In this document: piece by piece, positions 1 through 9,115 of the stretch
Position numbering within the stretch: position 1 is the stretch's first letter
Layout: each line of letters begins with the position of its first letter
Source: VXPQ01 sp965223485
GTDB lineage: Bacteria; Bacteroidota; Rhodothermia; Rhodothermales; VXPQ01
Reading direction: 5' to 3'
DNA length: 64,000 nucleotides
Assembly: GCA_965223485.1 (NCBI GenBank)
Contig: OZ244993.1
Span: 186,001-250,000 of the forward strand
The notes under the pieces: generated by a model
Database searches by the model: none
What the model saw: the letters and a program-made list of their open reading frames with translations, nothing else
Told to the model about the DNA's origin: nothing
Translations under genes and position numbers: made by a program

Positions 1-3000
1 TGCCGCCCTGAGCTATCCACGAGTACACGTAGGCGGAACCCCCGGGAGCGCCCGAAGCCTCGCAGTCGAACGCAACGTCCTCCGATCCCTCGTACACCGA
101 ACCGGGATCCGCGCACACGAGCGCAAGAGCGCCCTTGTTCAGCACCTTCACCCTAACGAGCGCCACCGCAGACTCCGCATTCTCAGCGCTCACCCTCAAC
201 CTGTACTCGTAGGTTGTCGTTTGCGGCACGTCGTCCGGCACATGGAACGTCGGCGACGCTATGTCCGTCGCGCTCAAGAGACCCGTGTCCGGCTTGCCGC
301 CCTGAGCTATCCACGAGTACACGTAGGCGGAACCCCCGGGAGCGCCCGAAGCCGCGCAATCCAGAGCGAAGTCCTCCGAGCCCTCGTAGACCGAACCGGG
401 GTCCGCACACGCAAGCGCAAGAGCGCCCTTGTTCAGCACCTTCACGGTAACGTCGGCGCTGGCGGGATCCGCATTCTCCGCCGAGACGGTCAGCGTGTAT
501 TCGTACGTTGTCGTCGCATCTACCTCCTCCGGCACGTCGAATGTCGGGGCGGGACCGTCCGCACCGGCAATAAGCAGGTCCGTGTTCGCCGTACCGTTCC
601 TGGCCGTCCACTCATATTCGTAGGCGGAACCTGCCGGAGCGCCCGAAACCGCGCAATCCAGAGCGAAATCCTCCGATCCCTCGTACACCGAACCCGGATC
701 CGTGCATATAACGGCAAGCGCACCCCGGTTCAAAACCGTCACGGTCACCTCTGCCGTAGCGTCCTCCGCATTCTCCGCCGAGACGGTCAGCGTGTATTCG
801 TACGTTGTCGTCGCATCTACCTCCTCCGGCACGGCAAACACCGGGGAAGCAATGTCCGCCCTGCCAAGCATATCCGTATTTGTCGTAGAGCCTCTGGCCG
901 TCCAGGCGTATCCGTAGGTAGAACCCCCAGGCGCGCCCGAAGCCGTGCAGTCCAACGCGAAGTCCTCCGAACCTTCGTACACCAAGGGGGGCGATGCGCA
1001 AACGAGCGCAATGGAGCCAAGGTTAAGCACCGTCACGGTCACCTCCGCCGAAGCGGACTCCGCATTCTCCGCGCTCGCCGTAAGCAGGTACTCGTACGTC
1101 GTCGTCTCGTCCAACGCATCCGGCACGTAGAACGTCGGAGAAGGTATGTCCGCGGTACTCAATCGGGACGTGTTCGGCGTCGCGCCTATGGCTGTCCACT
1201 CGTACGCATAATCGACGTTGTCTCCCGTATCCCCTGAGATCGAGCAGTCCAACGCGAAGTCCGCCGAACCTTCGTACACCAGGGGAGGCGATGCGCAAAC
1301 GAGCGCAATGGATCCGAGGTTAAGCACCTTCACCGTCACCTCCGCCCTTGCGGACTCCGCATTCTCCGCCGAAACCGTCAAAAGGTACTCGTACGTTTCG
1401 TCCTCGTCCACTTCCCCCGGCACGTCGAATGTCGGGGCGGGACCGTCCGCACCGGCAATAAGCAGGTCCGTGTTCGCCGTACCGTTCCTGGCCGTCCACT
1501 CATATTCGTAGGCGGAACCCCCGGGAGCGCCCGAAGCCGCGCAGTCGAATGCAATGTCCTCAGATCCCTCGTAGACCGAACCGGGGTCCGCACACGCAAG
1601 CGCAAGAGCGCCCTTGTTCAGCACCGTCACGGTAACGTCGGCGCTGGCGGGATCCGCATTCTCCGCCGAGACGGTCAGCGTGTATTCATACGTCTCGTCT
1701 TCGTCCACTTCTTCCGGTACGGCAAACGTCGGAGAAGGATCGTCCGTATTGCTTAAAAGCGACAGGTCAGGAGTCGCGCCCCGAGGCTCCCAAACGTATG
1801 TATAGATAGAACCCGCAGGAGCGCCCGACGCCGCGCCGCAATTCAACGGGAAATTCGCCGACCCCTCGTACACCGGAGCCGGGTCCATACATACCACCGA
1901 GAGAGATTCCTTGTTAAGTACTGTCACCGTAATCCCTGCCGTCTCAGAATCCGCATTGTCGGCGCTCACCGTCAGCGTGTAGTCGTATGTTTTGTCACTA
2001 TCTATCTCTTCCGGTACATCGAACGTCGGCTTCGCAATAGTCGTACTGCTCAGCCTGCCCGGGACCACGGTACTGCCGCGTCCCGTCCATACGTAGTTGT
2101 AGTTGTCAGTACCCGAAGGATCGCCCGACGCCGAACAGTCCAACGCAAAGTCCTCCGATCCCTCGTACACCAGAGGATAAAATTGGCAGGCTATGATCAC
2201 ATTCGGCTTCTCCAGCACGGTTACGGTAACGTCTTCGCTGGCCTGCTCGACGCCGCCGACCGTCATTGTAACCGTGTACTCGTAGTCCTTATTCGCTTCG
2301 CCCGGCTGATCGATATCGTACGGCGCCGCAAATGTGGGAGTAATGCCGTCCGTACCGCTCAACCGATTGCCAATATCCGTACCGGTCCACGCGTACGTAG
2401 CGCCCGGCGGCTCGTTCGCCACCGAACAGTCCAGCGTAATATCGGCCGTCCCCTCGTATACCTCCGAATCCGAACAAGTGACAACAGGTGCAGGCGTGTC
2501 CGTGTCAAGCACAAGTACCGCAACCGGCTCCGAAGCGTCATCCGCGTTCTCTGCGCTTACCGTCAGCGTATATTCGTATGTTTCGTCGCTGTCCACCTCC
2601 TCCGGTACCTCGAACGTCGGCTTCTCAACGGTCGTACTACTCAACCTGCTCGTGTCGCCGCCGCCCCGCGCCGTCCATTCGTACGCGTAGTCGGAACCCG
2701 CAGGAGCACCCGACGCCGAACAGTCCAACGCGAAGTCCTCCGAGCCCTCGTACACCGGAGAAGGCGTCGCACACGCAAGCGCAAGAGCGCCCTTGTTCAG
2801 CACGGTTACGGTAACGTCATCGCGGGCCTGCTCGAAGTTGCCGATCCACATCGTCACCGTGTAGTCGTATGTTTTGTCACTATCTATCTCTTCCGGTACA
2901 TCGAACGTCGGCTTCAGGATATTTATGCTGATCAACCGAAACGTACCAAACGTACTGCCGCGAGTCGCCCACCTGTACGTAGCGCCCGAAGGCTCGTTCG

Positions 3001-4290
3001 TCGGCGTACAGTCGTCCAGCGTAAAATCGGCCGCACCCTCGTAGACCGGGTCGGGATCTATACAGGTTATGCCAGGTCTCGGGGGATACGTATCCGTGTC
3101 CCGCACCGTCACCTTAACCTCGGCGGTCCCAGCATCTGCTTTATTCGCCGTAGCCGTTACCGTGTAGGTATACGTCGTGTCCCTGTCTACATCCCCGGGG
3201 ACATTGAACGTGGGCGCGCCCGTGTCGTAACCCGTCAGGTTGGCGGTCGGAGACCATGACCACGTATACTGCGGATCGCCCCCCGGGGCGTCCGACGCCT
3301 CGCAGGCCAGCGTGACGTTATTGTCCCCCTCGCTCACAGGGTAGAGATCGCTTTCGCAGGTGACCGTGATATCAGGCTTCTCCAGCACCGTTACGGTCAC
3401 ATCGTCCTGGGCCACGACGGATCCCCCGGACATCATCGTCACCGTGTATTCGTAGTCCTTATTCGCATCGCCCGGCTCATCGATATCGCCCGGCACGATA
3501 AATGTGGGGGTAATGCCGTTCGTACCGCTCAACCGATTCGCGACGTCCGTACCCGTCCAGGCGTAGGTTGCGCCCGCCGGCTCGTTCTCTACCGAACAAT
3601 CCAGCGTAAACTCGCCCGAGCCTTCGTACGCCGGATCGGGATGCGTACAGGCGAGCGAAGGCGGGGGGGGATCCGTGTCCCGCACCGTCACGGAGATATT
3701 AGCATCGTCCGGACCACCATGGAGAGGGTTAGTACGTCTGAAAACGTACCGGTATTCCGTGTCCGCATCCACATCCTCGGGCACTTCGAACTCGGGAGTA
3801 AGGACATCCGTAGCGCTTAAACGCGCCAAAGCCTCCGAATCGCCTTCCCAGGAGTAGACATAATCTGCAACAACGTGGGCGCTTAAGGAGTGGTCGTACA
3901 CCAACTCAAGGTCAAAAGTAAAATCTTCGTCCCCCTCGTCCCGGTCGTATTGCCCGGTGTAAAGAAGCAGGATGTGATTCCTGCCCGTCACCGATACCGA
4001 CAGATTCGCGTCGGCGGTAGATCCGTCGCTTGCCGATACCTCGAGATTGTAAAGGTATTGGCGGAAGTCAAGGTTCGGTACATTCGGCACGCGGAAAACG
4101 GGATTCCGGATCGTATGATCGCTCAGGAGCGCCAAGTACCCCGAATTGCCTGTCCATAAATACGTATACGCAGCGCCGGCCGGGCCGAACACCGGCTCGC
4201 AGTCCAGAACAAAATCGGGCGCTGTCTCTGCAACAGCATAATAGTAGTAGATCCCCAAACGGTCGCCATCACAGGTCACTTCAAGAGAAA
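1..4290 (-). repeat. Tandem array of about 15 Ig/PKD-like repeats in copy A
   Basis: Coding repeats of about 270-295 bp, each carrying the two-Cys VYEG pattern. Units near the window edge (1-1900) are almost the same at DNA level as units at 25868-27770 of copy E. Units at 2200-4290 are more diverged and include shorter forms ending in LEKPDI. Confidence 0.85.
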
Positions 4291-5662
4291 GGTTGCCGCG
4301 CGCCGCCCCTGAAACATTCGCCTCGTCCGCCTTGTCCGGACCGACATCCCCTATCACCCTGACCGTCACCCTGCGCCTTGCCGTGCGGGGCGTCCCCGAG
4401 GCCTGCGACGTCATGCTCGCTATGTAATGGTACTCCTCGCCCGCGCTGCCGGCAGGAGCCATAAACAGCGCAGACGACCTGTCCGTCGCATCCAGAGGAG
4501 CCACGCTCGTTCCCCAAAGACCCTCCCACTCCCACAATATCGACGCTCCTTCCTCGTCGTAGTCCATACGATGCGACAGCGGATCCGCCCCCTCGCAATC
4601 GAGCGCGATCGCCTCGCCCTCCTCAACCGATACCTCCAGCGGACAATACACGCTCGGACGGCTGCTCGATACGTACACCTCCACTTCCGAGGACGACGAA
4701 AGACCCGTCGCGCGGGAGGTCGCCGTCAAACGGTACCGGTAAAGAAACGTCGTCTCACCCGAACGGAACGACTCCAGCGTCTCGTACGCCGGAGCCTCCG
4801 GAGCCACTACCGAAGGATTCGGACTGTCCTCGGGAATCAAACGAGGATTCTCCAGATAGTCCCGCGTCGTATTGCCCACGGGCTCCCACGAATACTCCAG
4901 GTGTTCCTCTCCCGAAGCGTCCCACGCATGGCACTCGACCTGTCCCGTCTCCAACTCCTCCAGAAACACCGCCACAGGACACTCCAGACGAGGAGGCGCC
5001 TGCGCAAAAGGCCCGCCATCCGAAGAACCGGGAAATTCCTTGTCCTCTGCGCCCGGCGACCCCGGAAAAGACGGCCAGGGAACGATCCCTTCTTCTCCCG
5101 GAACCCCGAAAGGACCCTGCGGCGGAGCCTTCTCCCAGGGAAGACAACCTTCCCGATCTCTCACAAAACCGGAAAACGTATCGCACTCCTCTTCGCGAGC
5201 CCCGGATGCTCTCTCAGCCCCCTGAACAAGACCCTCCACCGTGACCGCTACCGACGCCGTCGCATAAACGCCCGCCCCCGTCGCCGTCAAAAGGTATGCG
5301 TACTCCTCTCCCGCCCCCGATAAGGAAGCCGTGAATAAAGGCGCCAGGGCCTGCGCATCGCTCAGAAGACGAAGCCCGTCGCCCGAGACCGCCTCCCACG
5401 CGTAGCGGATGCCCTCCTCGGGTACCGATGTCGCAGTACACGATAACGAAACGGCCTCGCCTGCTGCAACATAAAGGCGAGGAGAGCAAGACAAGGAAAA
5501 CGACTCTCCAAAAACGTCCCCACCCTTGACGGGAAAACCGCCTTCCTCGATCACCTGACCGTATGCGACGGATGCGCATGCCAACAGCGCAACGGCAACG
5601 GATAGCATGCGCGCCATGCAATCAGGCAGGGCGCCGCAGCGACCGACAAAACCCGGGCTCAA
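1..5662 (-). CDS. Giant secreted Ig/PKD-like repeat protein, copy A (3' end outside the window)
   Basis: An open frame of about 1,887 codons runs from a TTG at 5662 to the left edge without a stop, so the C-terminus is missing. An ATG 15 codons further in (5617) is an alternative start. The N-terminus has a signal peptide ending near AYGQ, then a conserved EEGGFPVKGG segment, one Ig-like domain (about residues 35-130), an acidic Pro-rich linker, and two further Ig-like domains up to about residue 455. Then come roughly 15 visible repeats of 90-98 aa. Each repeat has a Cys, a VYEG(S/T)xD segment, a second Cys, a Tyr-Trp strand, a PTFxVP strand and a closing YEYTLTVSA strand. Transport to the surface and a role in adhesion or binding are inferred from architecture only. 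The 5' 1.3 kb is nearly identical to copy E, which supports the reading frame. Confidence 0.85.
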   Translation of the reverse strand, partial: MSPGFVGRCGALPDCMARMLSVAVALLACASVAYGQVIEEGGFPVKGGDVFGESFSLSCSPRLYVAAGEAVSLSCTATSVPEEGIRYAWEAVSGDGLRLLSDAQALAPLFTASLSGAGEEYAYLLTATGAGVYATASVAVTVEGLVQGAERASGAREEECDTFSGFVRDREGCLPWEKAPPQGPFGVPGEEGIVPWPSFPGSPGAEDKEFPGSSDGGPFAQAPPRLECPVAVFLEELETGQVECHAWDASGEEHLEYSWEPVGNTTRDYLENPRLIPEDSPNPSVVAPEAPAYETLESFRSGETTFLYRYRLTATSRATGLSSSSEVEVYVSSSRPSVYCPLEVSVEEGEAIALDCEGADPLSHRMDYDEEGASILWEWEGLWGTSVAPLDATDRSSALFMAPAGSAGEEYHYIASMTSQASGTPRTARRRVTVRVIGDVGPDKADEANVSGAARGNLSLEVTCDGDRLGIYYYYAVAETAPDFVLDCEPVFGPAGAAYTYLWTGNSGYLALLSDHTIRNPVFRVPNVPNLDFRQYLYNLEVSASDGSTADANLSVSVTGRNHILLLYTGQYDRDEGDEDFTFDLELVYDHSLSAHVVADYVYSWEGDSEALARLSATDVLTPEFEVPEDVDADTEYRYVFRRTNPLHGGPDDANISVTVRDTDPPPPSLACTHPDPAYEGSGEFTLDCSVENEPAGATYAWTGTDVANRLSGTNGITPTFIVPGDIDEPGDANKDYEYTVTMMSGGSVVAQDDVTVTVLEKPDITVTCESDLYPVSEGDNNVTLACEASDAPGGDPQYTWSWSPTANLTGYDTGAPTFNVPGDVDRDTTYTYTVTATANKADAGTAEVKVTVRDTDTYPPRPGITCIDPDPVYEGAADFTLDDCTPTNEPSGATYRWATRGSTFGTFRLISINILKPTFDVPEEIDSDKTYDYTVTMWIGNFEQARDDVTVTVLNKGALALACATPSPVYEGSEDFALDCSASGAPAGSDYAYEWTARGGGDTSRLSSTTVEKPTFEVPEEVDSDETYEYTLTVSAENADDASEPVAVLVLDTDTPAPVVTCSDSEVYEGTADITLDCSVANEPPGATYAWTGTDIGNRLSGTDGITPTFAAPYDIDQPGEANKDYEYTVTMTVGGVEQASEDVTVTVLEKPNVIIACQFYPLVYEGSEDFALDCSASGDPSGTDNYNYVWTGRGSTVVPGRLSSTTIAKPTFDVPEEIDSDKTYDYTLTVSADNADSETAGITVTVLNKESLSVVCMDPAPVYEGSANFPLNCGAASGAPAGSIYTYVWEPRGATPDLSLLSNTDDPSPTFAVPEEVDEDETYEYTLTVSAENADPASADVTVTVLNKGALALACADPGSVYEGSEDIAFDCAASGAPGGSAYEYEWTARNGTANTDLLIAGADGPAPTFDVPGEVDEDETYEYLLTVSAENAESARAEVTVKVLNLGSIALVCASPPLVYEGSADFALDCSISGDTGDNVDYAYEWTAIGATPNTSRLSTADIPSPTFYVPDALDETTTYEYLLTASAENAESASAEVTVTVLNLGSIALVCASPPLVYEGSEDFALDCTASGAPGGSTYGYAWTARGSTTNTDMLGRADIASPVFAVPEEVDATTTYEYTLTVSAENAEDATAEVTVTVLNRGALAVICTDPGSVYEGSEDFALDCAVSGAPAGSAYEYEWTARNGTANTDLLIAGADGPAPTFDVPEEVDATTTYEYTLTVSAENADPASADVTVKVLNKGALALACADPGSVYEGSEDFALDCAASGAPGGSAYVYSWIAQGGKPDTGLLSATDIASPTFHVPDDVPQTTTYEYRLRVSAENAESAVALVRVKVLNKGALALVCADPGSVYEGSEDVAFDCEASGAPGGSAYVYSWIAQGG

Positions 5663-5674
5663 ATCGCCCTTTAT

Positions 5675-5690
5675 TATATATATATATATA
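5675..5690 (-). repeat. (TA)8 simple repeat just upstream of copy A
   Basis: Eight TA units lie 12 bp before the proposed TTG start at 5662. The matching place upstream of copy E (31909-31920) has six units in otherwise nearly identical sequence. The 4-bp difference would alter promoter or leader spacing, and it changes the frame of any upstream start codon. Confidence 0.9.
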
Positions 5691-5724
5691 CAAATGAGGT
5701 TCTTGCAGCCTATACTCTCTCTCG

Positions 5725-5800
5725 CCGGTTCGATGACCGGGGGCCCGGCTTAGGCCAAGGGTTGATGCCGGTAGCTACCCTTTGAGGTCTCCGGTGCATC
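5725..5800 (-). ncRNA. Candidate structured 5' leader of copy A
   Basis: On the minus strand, the arms at 5791-5800 (GATGC-ACCGG) and 5764-5771 (CCGGCATC) form a stem. A loop AAGGGT (5777-5782) can pair with ACCCTT (5757-5762) just beyond the stem, making an H-type pseudoknot. A further hairpin with CCGGT/ACCGG arms follows at 5725-5740. The element recurs upstream of copy E. It matches no riboswitch class that I can name. The fold is read by eye only. Confidence 0.35.
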
Positions 5801-5882
5801 TTCCATCCGTTCGGTTTTTCTTGCTTCGGGCGTGTCGGATATGCAGGCTGCACCCATCTTGTGAATTACGTCTTCATAACAA

Positions 5883-5909
5883 ATTATCAACGTATCAATA
5901 TATTTTCAA
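5883..5909 (-). promoter_or_regulatory. Weak candidate promoter for the copy A leader
   Basis: In an AT-rich stretch the minus strand shows TTGAAA (5904-5909) and GATAAT (5883-5888) with a short 15-bp spacer. The same sequence is present in the duplicated region upstream of copy E. The spacing is poor and FCB bacteria often use a different promoter consensus, so this is tentative. Confidence 0.22.
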
Positions 5910-6091
5910 GGCACTTATGTGCCCTAATTGTGATATTATAGGCTATATGCGTGATTCTATTGTGAACTTCCGGGCAGACCGCTCATTCGGTATCATTCGG
6001 GCCAAGTCGTTGCAGAATCGGGATTGCTTTATCCGACGACGCACGGCGCGAACCCCGGGTGCTGCCTTCAAAACAAATCGAGGTGCGGAAA

Positions 6092-8482
6092 ATGAATAAA
6101 TCCAACGAGATGGAAGCGGAAATACGGGCGCTTCGCGAGCGCCTCTCCAAGTTGAGCGCGGCCGTTCTGCGAATCAGCACGAGCCTCGACCTCGATACCG
6201 TGTTGCGCGAGATCGTGGCAAGCGCCCGCGCCCTGACCGGCGCCCGCCATGGCGGGGTCACGACCATTGACAAGGCGGGGCAGGTCCAGGACTTCGTCAC
6301 CTCCGGCATCACGCCCGACGAGCACCGGCAGCTCGTGGCTTGGCCCGACGGGATGCGGCTCTTCGAGCGCCTCCGGGACCTGCCGGGCGCGATCCGGCTG
6401 CGGGACCTGCCCGCCTACGTCCGCTCGCTCGGTTTCTCCTCGGACCTGATGCGTTGGAAGACCCTGCAGGGAACGCCGATGCGCCATCGCGGCATGCACG
6501 TCGGCACCTTCTTTCTCGCCGAGAAGGAGGGCAGACCGGAGTTCACCGATGAGGACGAAGAGGTTCTGGTGCTGTTCGCGTCGCAGGCGGCGACAGCCAT
6601 CGCCAACGCCCGCACGTACCAGGACGAGCAGCGAGCCCGGTCCAACCTGGAGGCTCTGGTCGATACCTCGCCGGTGGGCGTCGTGATCTTCGATGCGAGG
6701 ACCGGTCACCCGGTGTCGCTCAACCGGGAGCTGAAGCGGATCGTCGGTGGCCTGCGCATGCCGGACCGCACGCCGGAGCAGTTGCTGGAGGTGTTGACGT
6801 ACCGGCGCGCCGACGGGCGGGAGGTTACCCTGGACGATTTCCCGCTGGCTCTGGCGCAGGAGCTGGGCAGCCTCGAGCTGGTTCGCGCCGAGGAGGTCGT
6901 GCTCTCGGTCCCCGACGGCCGGAGCGTCAAGACGCTGGTCAACGCCACGCCGATCCTCTCGGCGGACGGTGCGGTCGAATCCGTGGTCGTCACCCTGCAG
7001 GACATGACGCCGCTGGAGGAGCTCGAGCGGATGCGTGCCGAGTTCCTGGGCATGGTGAGCCACGAGTTGCGAGCTCCCCTCGCCTCCATCAAGGGCTGCG
7101 CTGCCACCGTGCTGGGAGCCTCATCGGCATTGGACCCTGCCGAGACGCTACAGTTTTTTCGCATTATCAACGAGCAGGCCGATCACATGCGCGACCTGAT
7201 CGGCGACCTACTTGACGCGGTCCACATCGAGACGGGTACGTTGTCGGTGACTCTCGAACCGGCGGAGGTGACTGTCATGGTGGATCAGGCCCGGACCACG
7301 TTCCTGAGCGGAGGGGGCAGCAATACCGTCCAGATAGACCTGCCGCCGGACCTGCCGCTCGTACGGGCAGACAGGCAGCGCATCGTTCAGGTCCTGGTGA
7401 ACCTGTTGACCAACGCGGCCCTGAACTCACCCGAGTCGTCCGTGATCCAGGTATCGGCAGTACGGGAGAACGTCCATGTGGCGGTCTCGGTCACCGACCA
7501 GGGACGAGGCATTCCCGCCGAACGTCAGCCCCACCTGTTCAAGAAGTTCGCCCGCAGCGGCCTGGAAGAACGAGGGCGCGGGGTCGGCGCGGGTCTGGGC
7601 CTGGCCATCTGCAAAGGCCTGGTGGAGGCCCATGGGGGCCGCATCTGGGCCGAGAGCGAGGGAACGGGCCTGGGCACGCGGTTCACCTTCACGATTCCCC
7701 TGGTCGAGGAGGTCGGGACCGGTGTCATGGAGGTCCCGACGCATAGGCCGCTCCGCCCGCGGCGCGCAGATCGGCAGAAGCCGCTCGTACTCGTGGTGGA
7801 CGATGACCCCCTGGTACTGGGGTATATACGGGGGGTCCTTGAGGACGCCGGTTTTAGCCTGCTCGTGACCGGCGACCCGAAAGAGGTGTCCGACCTGATC
7901 AAGACGCGCCAGCCCGACCTGGTGCTGCTGGACCTGCTGCTGCCTGGTACGGACGGCATACAGCTGATGCAAGACGTTCCGGCGCTGGCCGATCGACCGG
8001 TTATCTTCCTGTCCGCATATGGCCGGGATGAAACGATTGCAAGGGCCCTGGAGATCGGAGCGGTCGATTACATCGTCAAGCCGTTTTCGCCTACGGAGCT
8101 GGTGGCCAGGATCCAGGCGGCGCTGCGTAAGAGCGACTTGCCCTCCGAAACGTACCGGTCAGGGGGTCTCGTGATCAACTACGAGGAACGCCGGGTGACT
8201 GTGGACGGATGCGCGGTGCGACTTACCGCCACCGAGTACGATCTGCTCCGCGTCCTTTCGACCAACGCCGGCCGGGTAGTGACCTACGAAAACCTGCTGC
8301 GTAGCGTGTGGCGCTCGCGCAGCTCCGGCGACGCGCGCCTGGTGCGGGCTTTCGTGAAGAAACTGCGCCGCAAGCTGGGCGACGATGCGAGCAACCCAAC
8401 GTACATCTTCACCGAGCCGCGGGTAGGCTACCGCATGCATAGACCCGACGACGCGTCAGAGGCCGCGAGTGTGTATAAGTGA
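6092..8482 (+). CDS. Hybrid sensor kinase with receiver and PhoB-type DNA-binding domain in one chain
   Basis: A soluble 796-aa protein with no visible membrane segment. In order: a short N-terminal coiled coil, GAF (about 20-185), PAS (about 195-310), HisKA with phospho-acceptor His324 in SHELRAP, HATPase_c with N-box Asn441, a DQGRGIP box near 469 and a GAGLGLAI box, a receiver (acidic VVDDD near 570, phospho-acceptor Asp614, Lys near 663 in VKPF), and an OmpR/PhoB-type winged helix (about 695-785). Sensing, phosphorelay and promoter binding would thus be in one polypeptide. The ATG at 6092 is chosen because GAGGTG lies 6 nt upstream; a GTG at 6059 is possible. Base composition looks richer in G+C than its neighbours, suggesting acquisition. 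The signal and targets are unknown. Confidence 0.9.
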   Translation: MNKSNEMEAEIRALRERLSKLSAAVLRISTSLDLDTVLREIVASARALTGARHGGVTTIDKAGQVQDFVTSGITPDEHRQLVAWPDGMRLFERLRDLPGAIRLRDLPAYVRSLGFSSDLMRWKTLQGTPMRHRGMHVGTFFLAEKEGRPEFTDEDEEVLVLFASQAATAIANARTYQDEQRARSNLEALVDTSPVGVVIFDARTGHPVSLNRELKRIVGGLRMPDRTPEQLLEVLTYRRADGREVTLDDFPLALAQELGSLELVRAEEVVLSVPDGRSVKTLVNATPILSADGAVESVVVTLQDMTPLEELERMRAEFLGMVSHELRAPLASIKGCAATVLGASSALDPAETLQFFRIINEQADHMRDLIGDLLDAVHIETGTLSVTLEPAEVTVMVDQARTTFLSGGGSNTVQIDLPPDLPLVRADRQRIVQVLVNLLTNAALNSPESSVIQVSAVRENVHVAVSVTDQGRGIPAERQPHLFKKFARSGLEERGRGVGAGLGLAICKGLVEAHGGRIWAESEGTGLGTRFTFTIPLVEEVGTGVMEVPTHRPLRPRRADRQKPLVLVVDDDPLVLGYIRGVLEDAGFSLLVTGDPKEVSDLIKTRQPDLVLLDLLLPGTDGIQLMQDVPALADRPVIFLSAYGRDETIARALEIGAVDYIVKPFSPTELVARIQAALRKSDLPSETYRSGGLVINYEERRVTVDGCAVRLTATEYDLLRVLSTNAGRVVTYENLLRSVWRSRSSGDARLVRAFVKKLRRKLGDDASNPTYIFTEPRVGYRMHRPDDASEAASVYK

Positions 8483-8488
8483 GGGCTA

Positions 8489-8507
8489 CCTTCGCCTTGA
8501 ACGAAGG
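8489..8507 (+). terminator. Possible hairpin after the hybrid kinase gene
   Basis: Perfect 6-bp arms CCTTCG/CGAAGG with a 7-nt loop begin 7 nt after the stop codon. No T run follows, so factor-independent termination is uncertain. Confidence 0.3.
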
Positions 8508-8585
8508 ACTATGGGTTCTGCGTGTGCGTCTTGACATGGGTCTCGTCGGGTTGATCGGATCGGAACAAGGTCGCAACGGTACACC

Positions 8586-9028
8586 TTAAATTCCGCGAAA
8601 ATCTGTCCAATCAAACCGAACCACCTCTACGGTCACATCTTCGGTGACGTCATCAATGCCCGCAGCCGACAGCGTCAGCGTGTAGGCGTACGTCTGCTTG
8701 TAATCATCATTGTCCCCCCGTATATCGTCCGGCACGGCGAACGCTCGTTCGCACCGTTCAAAAGATGAAGCCCGTCGCCCAAGATCGCCTCCCAGGCGTA
8801 GCGAACGCCCTCCTCGGGCGCGCCTGTCGCAATACACGAAAACAGAACAGATTCCCCTACCTGAACGGTAAGACGGGATGGACAAGACAAAGAAAACGAC
8901 TCACCCGAAATGCCGTTGCCTTTTACAGGAAACCCGCCTTCCTCTATAACCTGACCCTGCGCCGTAGATACGCAGAGTAGCCCGGCGGCAAGTATGCAGA
9001 TCATTCGGCCGACAAGCCCCGAATGCAT
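8586..9028 (-). pseudogene. Repeat-protein copy B, frameshifted and truncated remnant
   Basis: The ATG at 9028 has a good AGAGGGG ribosome site and opens a signal peptide (MHSGLVGRM to AQGQ), the family EEGGFPVKG segment and the first Ig-like domain. Near 8745-8760 the frame is lost: the first frame runs to a stop near 8675, while the expected continuation (FAVPDDI to TEDVTVEVV) is in another frame and ends at 8586. All later repeats and the C-terminal module are absent. A 120-140 aa secreted fragment could still be made, but decay after deletion is the simplest reading. It abuts the 3' end of the TPR-lipoprotein operon. Confidence 0.8.
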
Positions 9029-9115
9029 TTTTATTGCCCCTCTCTGGAAATCGTTACAGAAAGACACAACGCTGCCAATGCAACATACACAGGTCTTGAT
9101 ACTACTCATATACCT

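Larger units (their letters stand above)
4660..5993. repeat. Long direct duplication, left copy (5' end of A plus upstream DNA)
   Basis: This segment is nearly identical to 30890-32224. It covers about 1 kb of coding sequence and about 330 bp upstream of the start. Identity ends abruptly near 5993 (before the kinase gene) and near 32224 (just beyond the stop of the FAH gene). The visible differences are the TA tract, one extra G in a G run, and a few substitutions and small indels. Confidence 0.9.

Noticed and set aside
6068..7063. 331-codon minus-strand frame opposite the hybrid kinase
   Set aside because: It is a high-GC antisense shadow; the plus-strand frame has complete kinase, receiver and winged-helix motifs.
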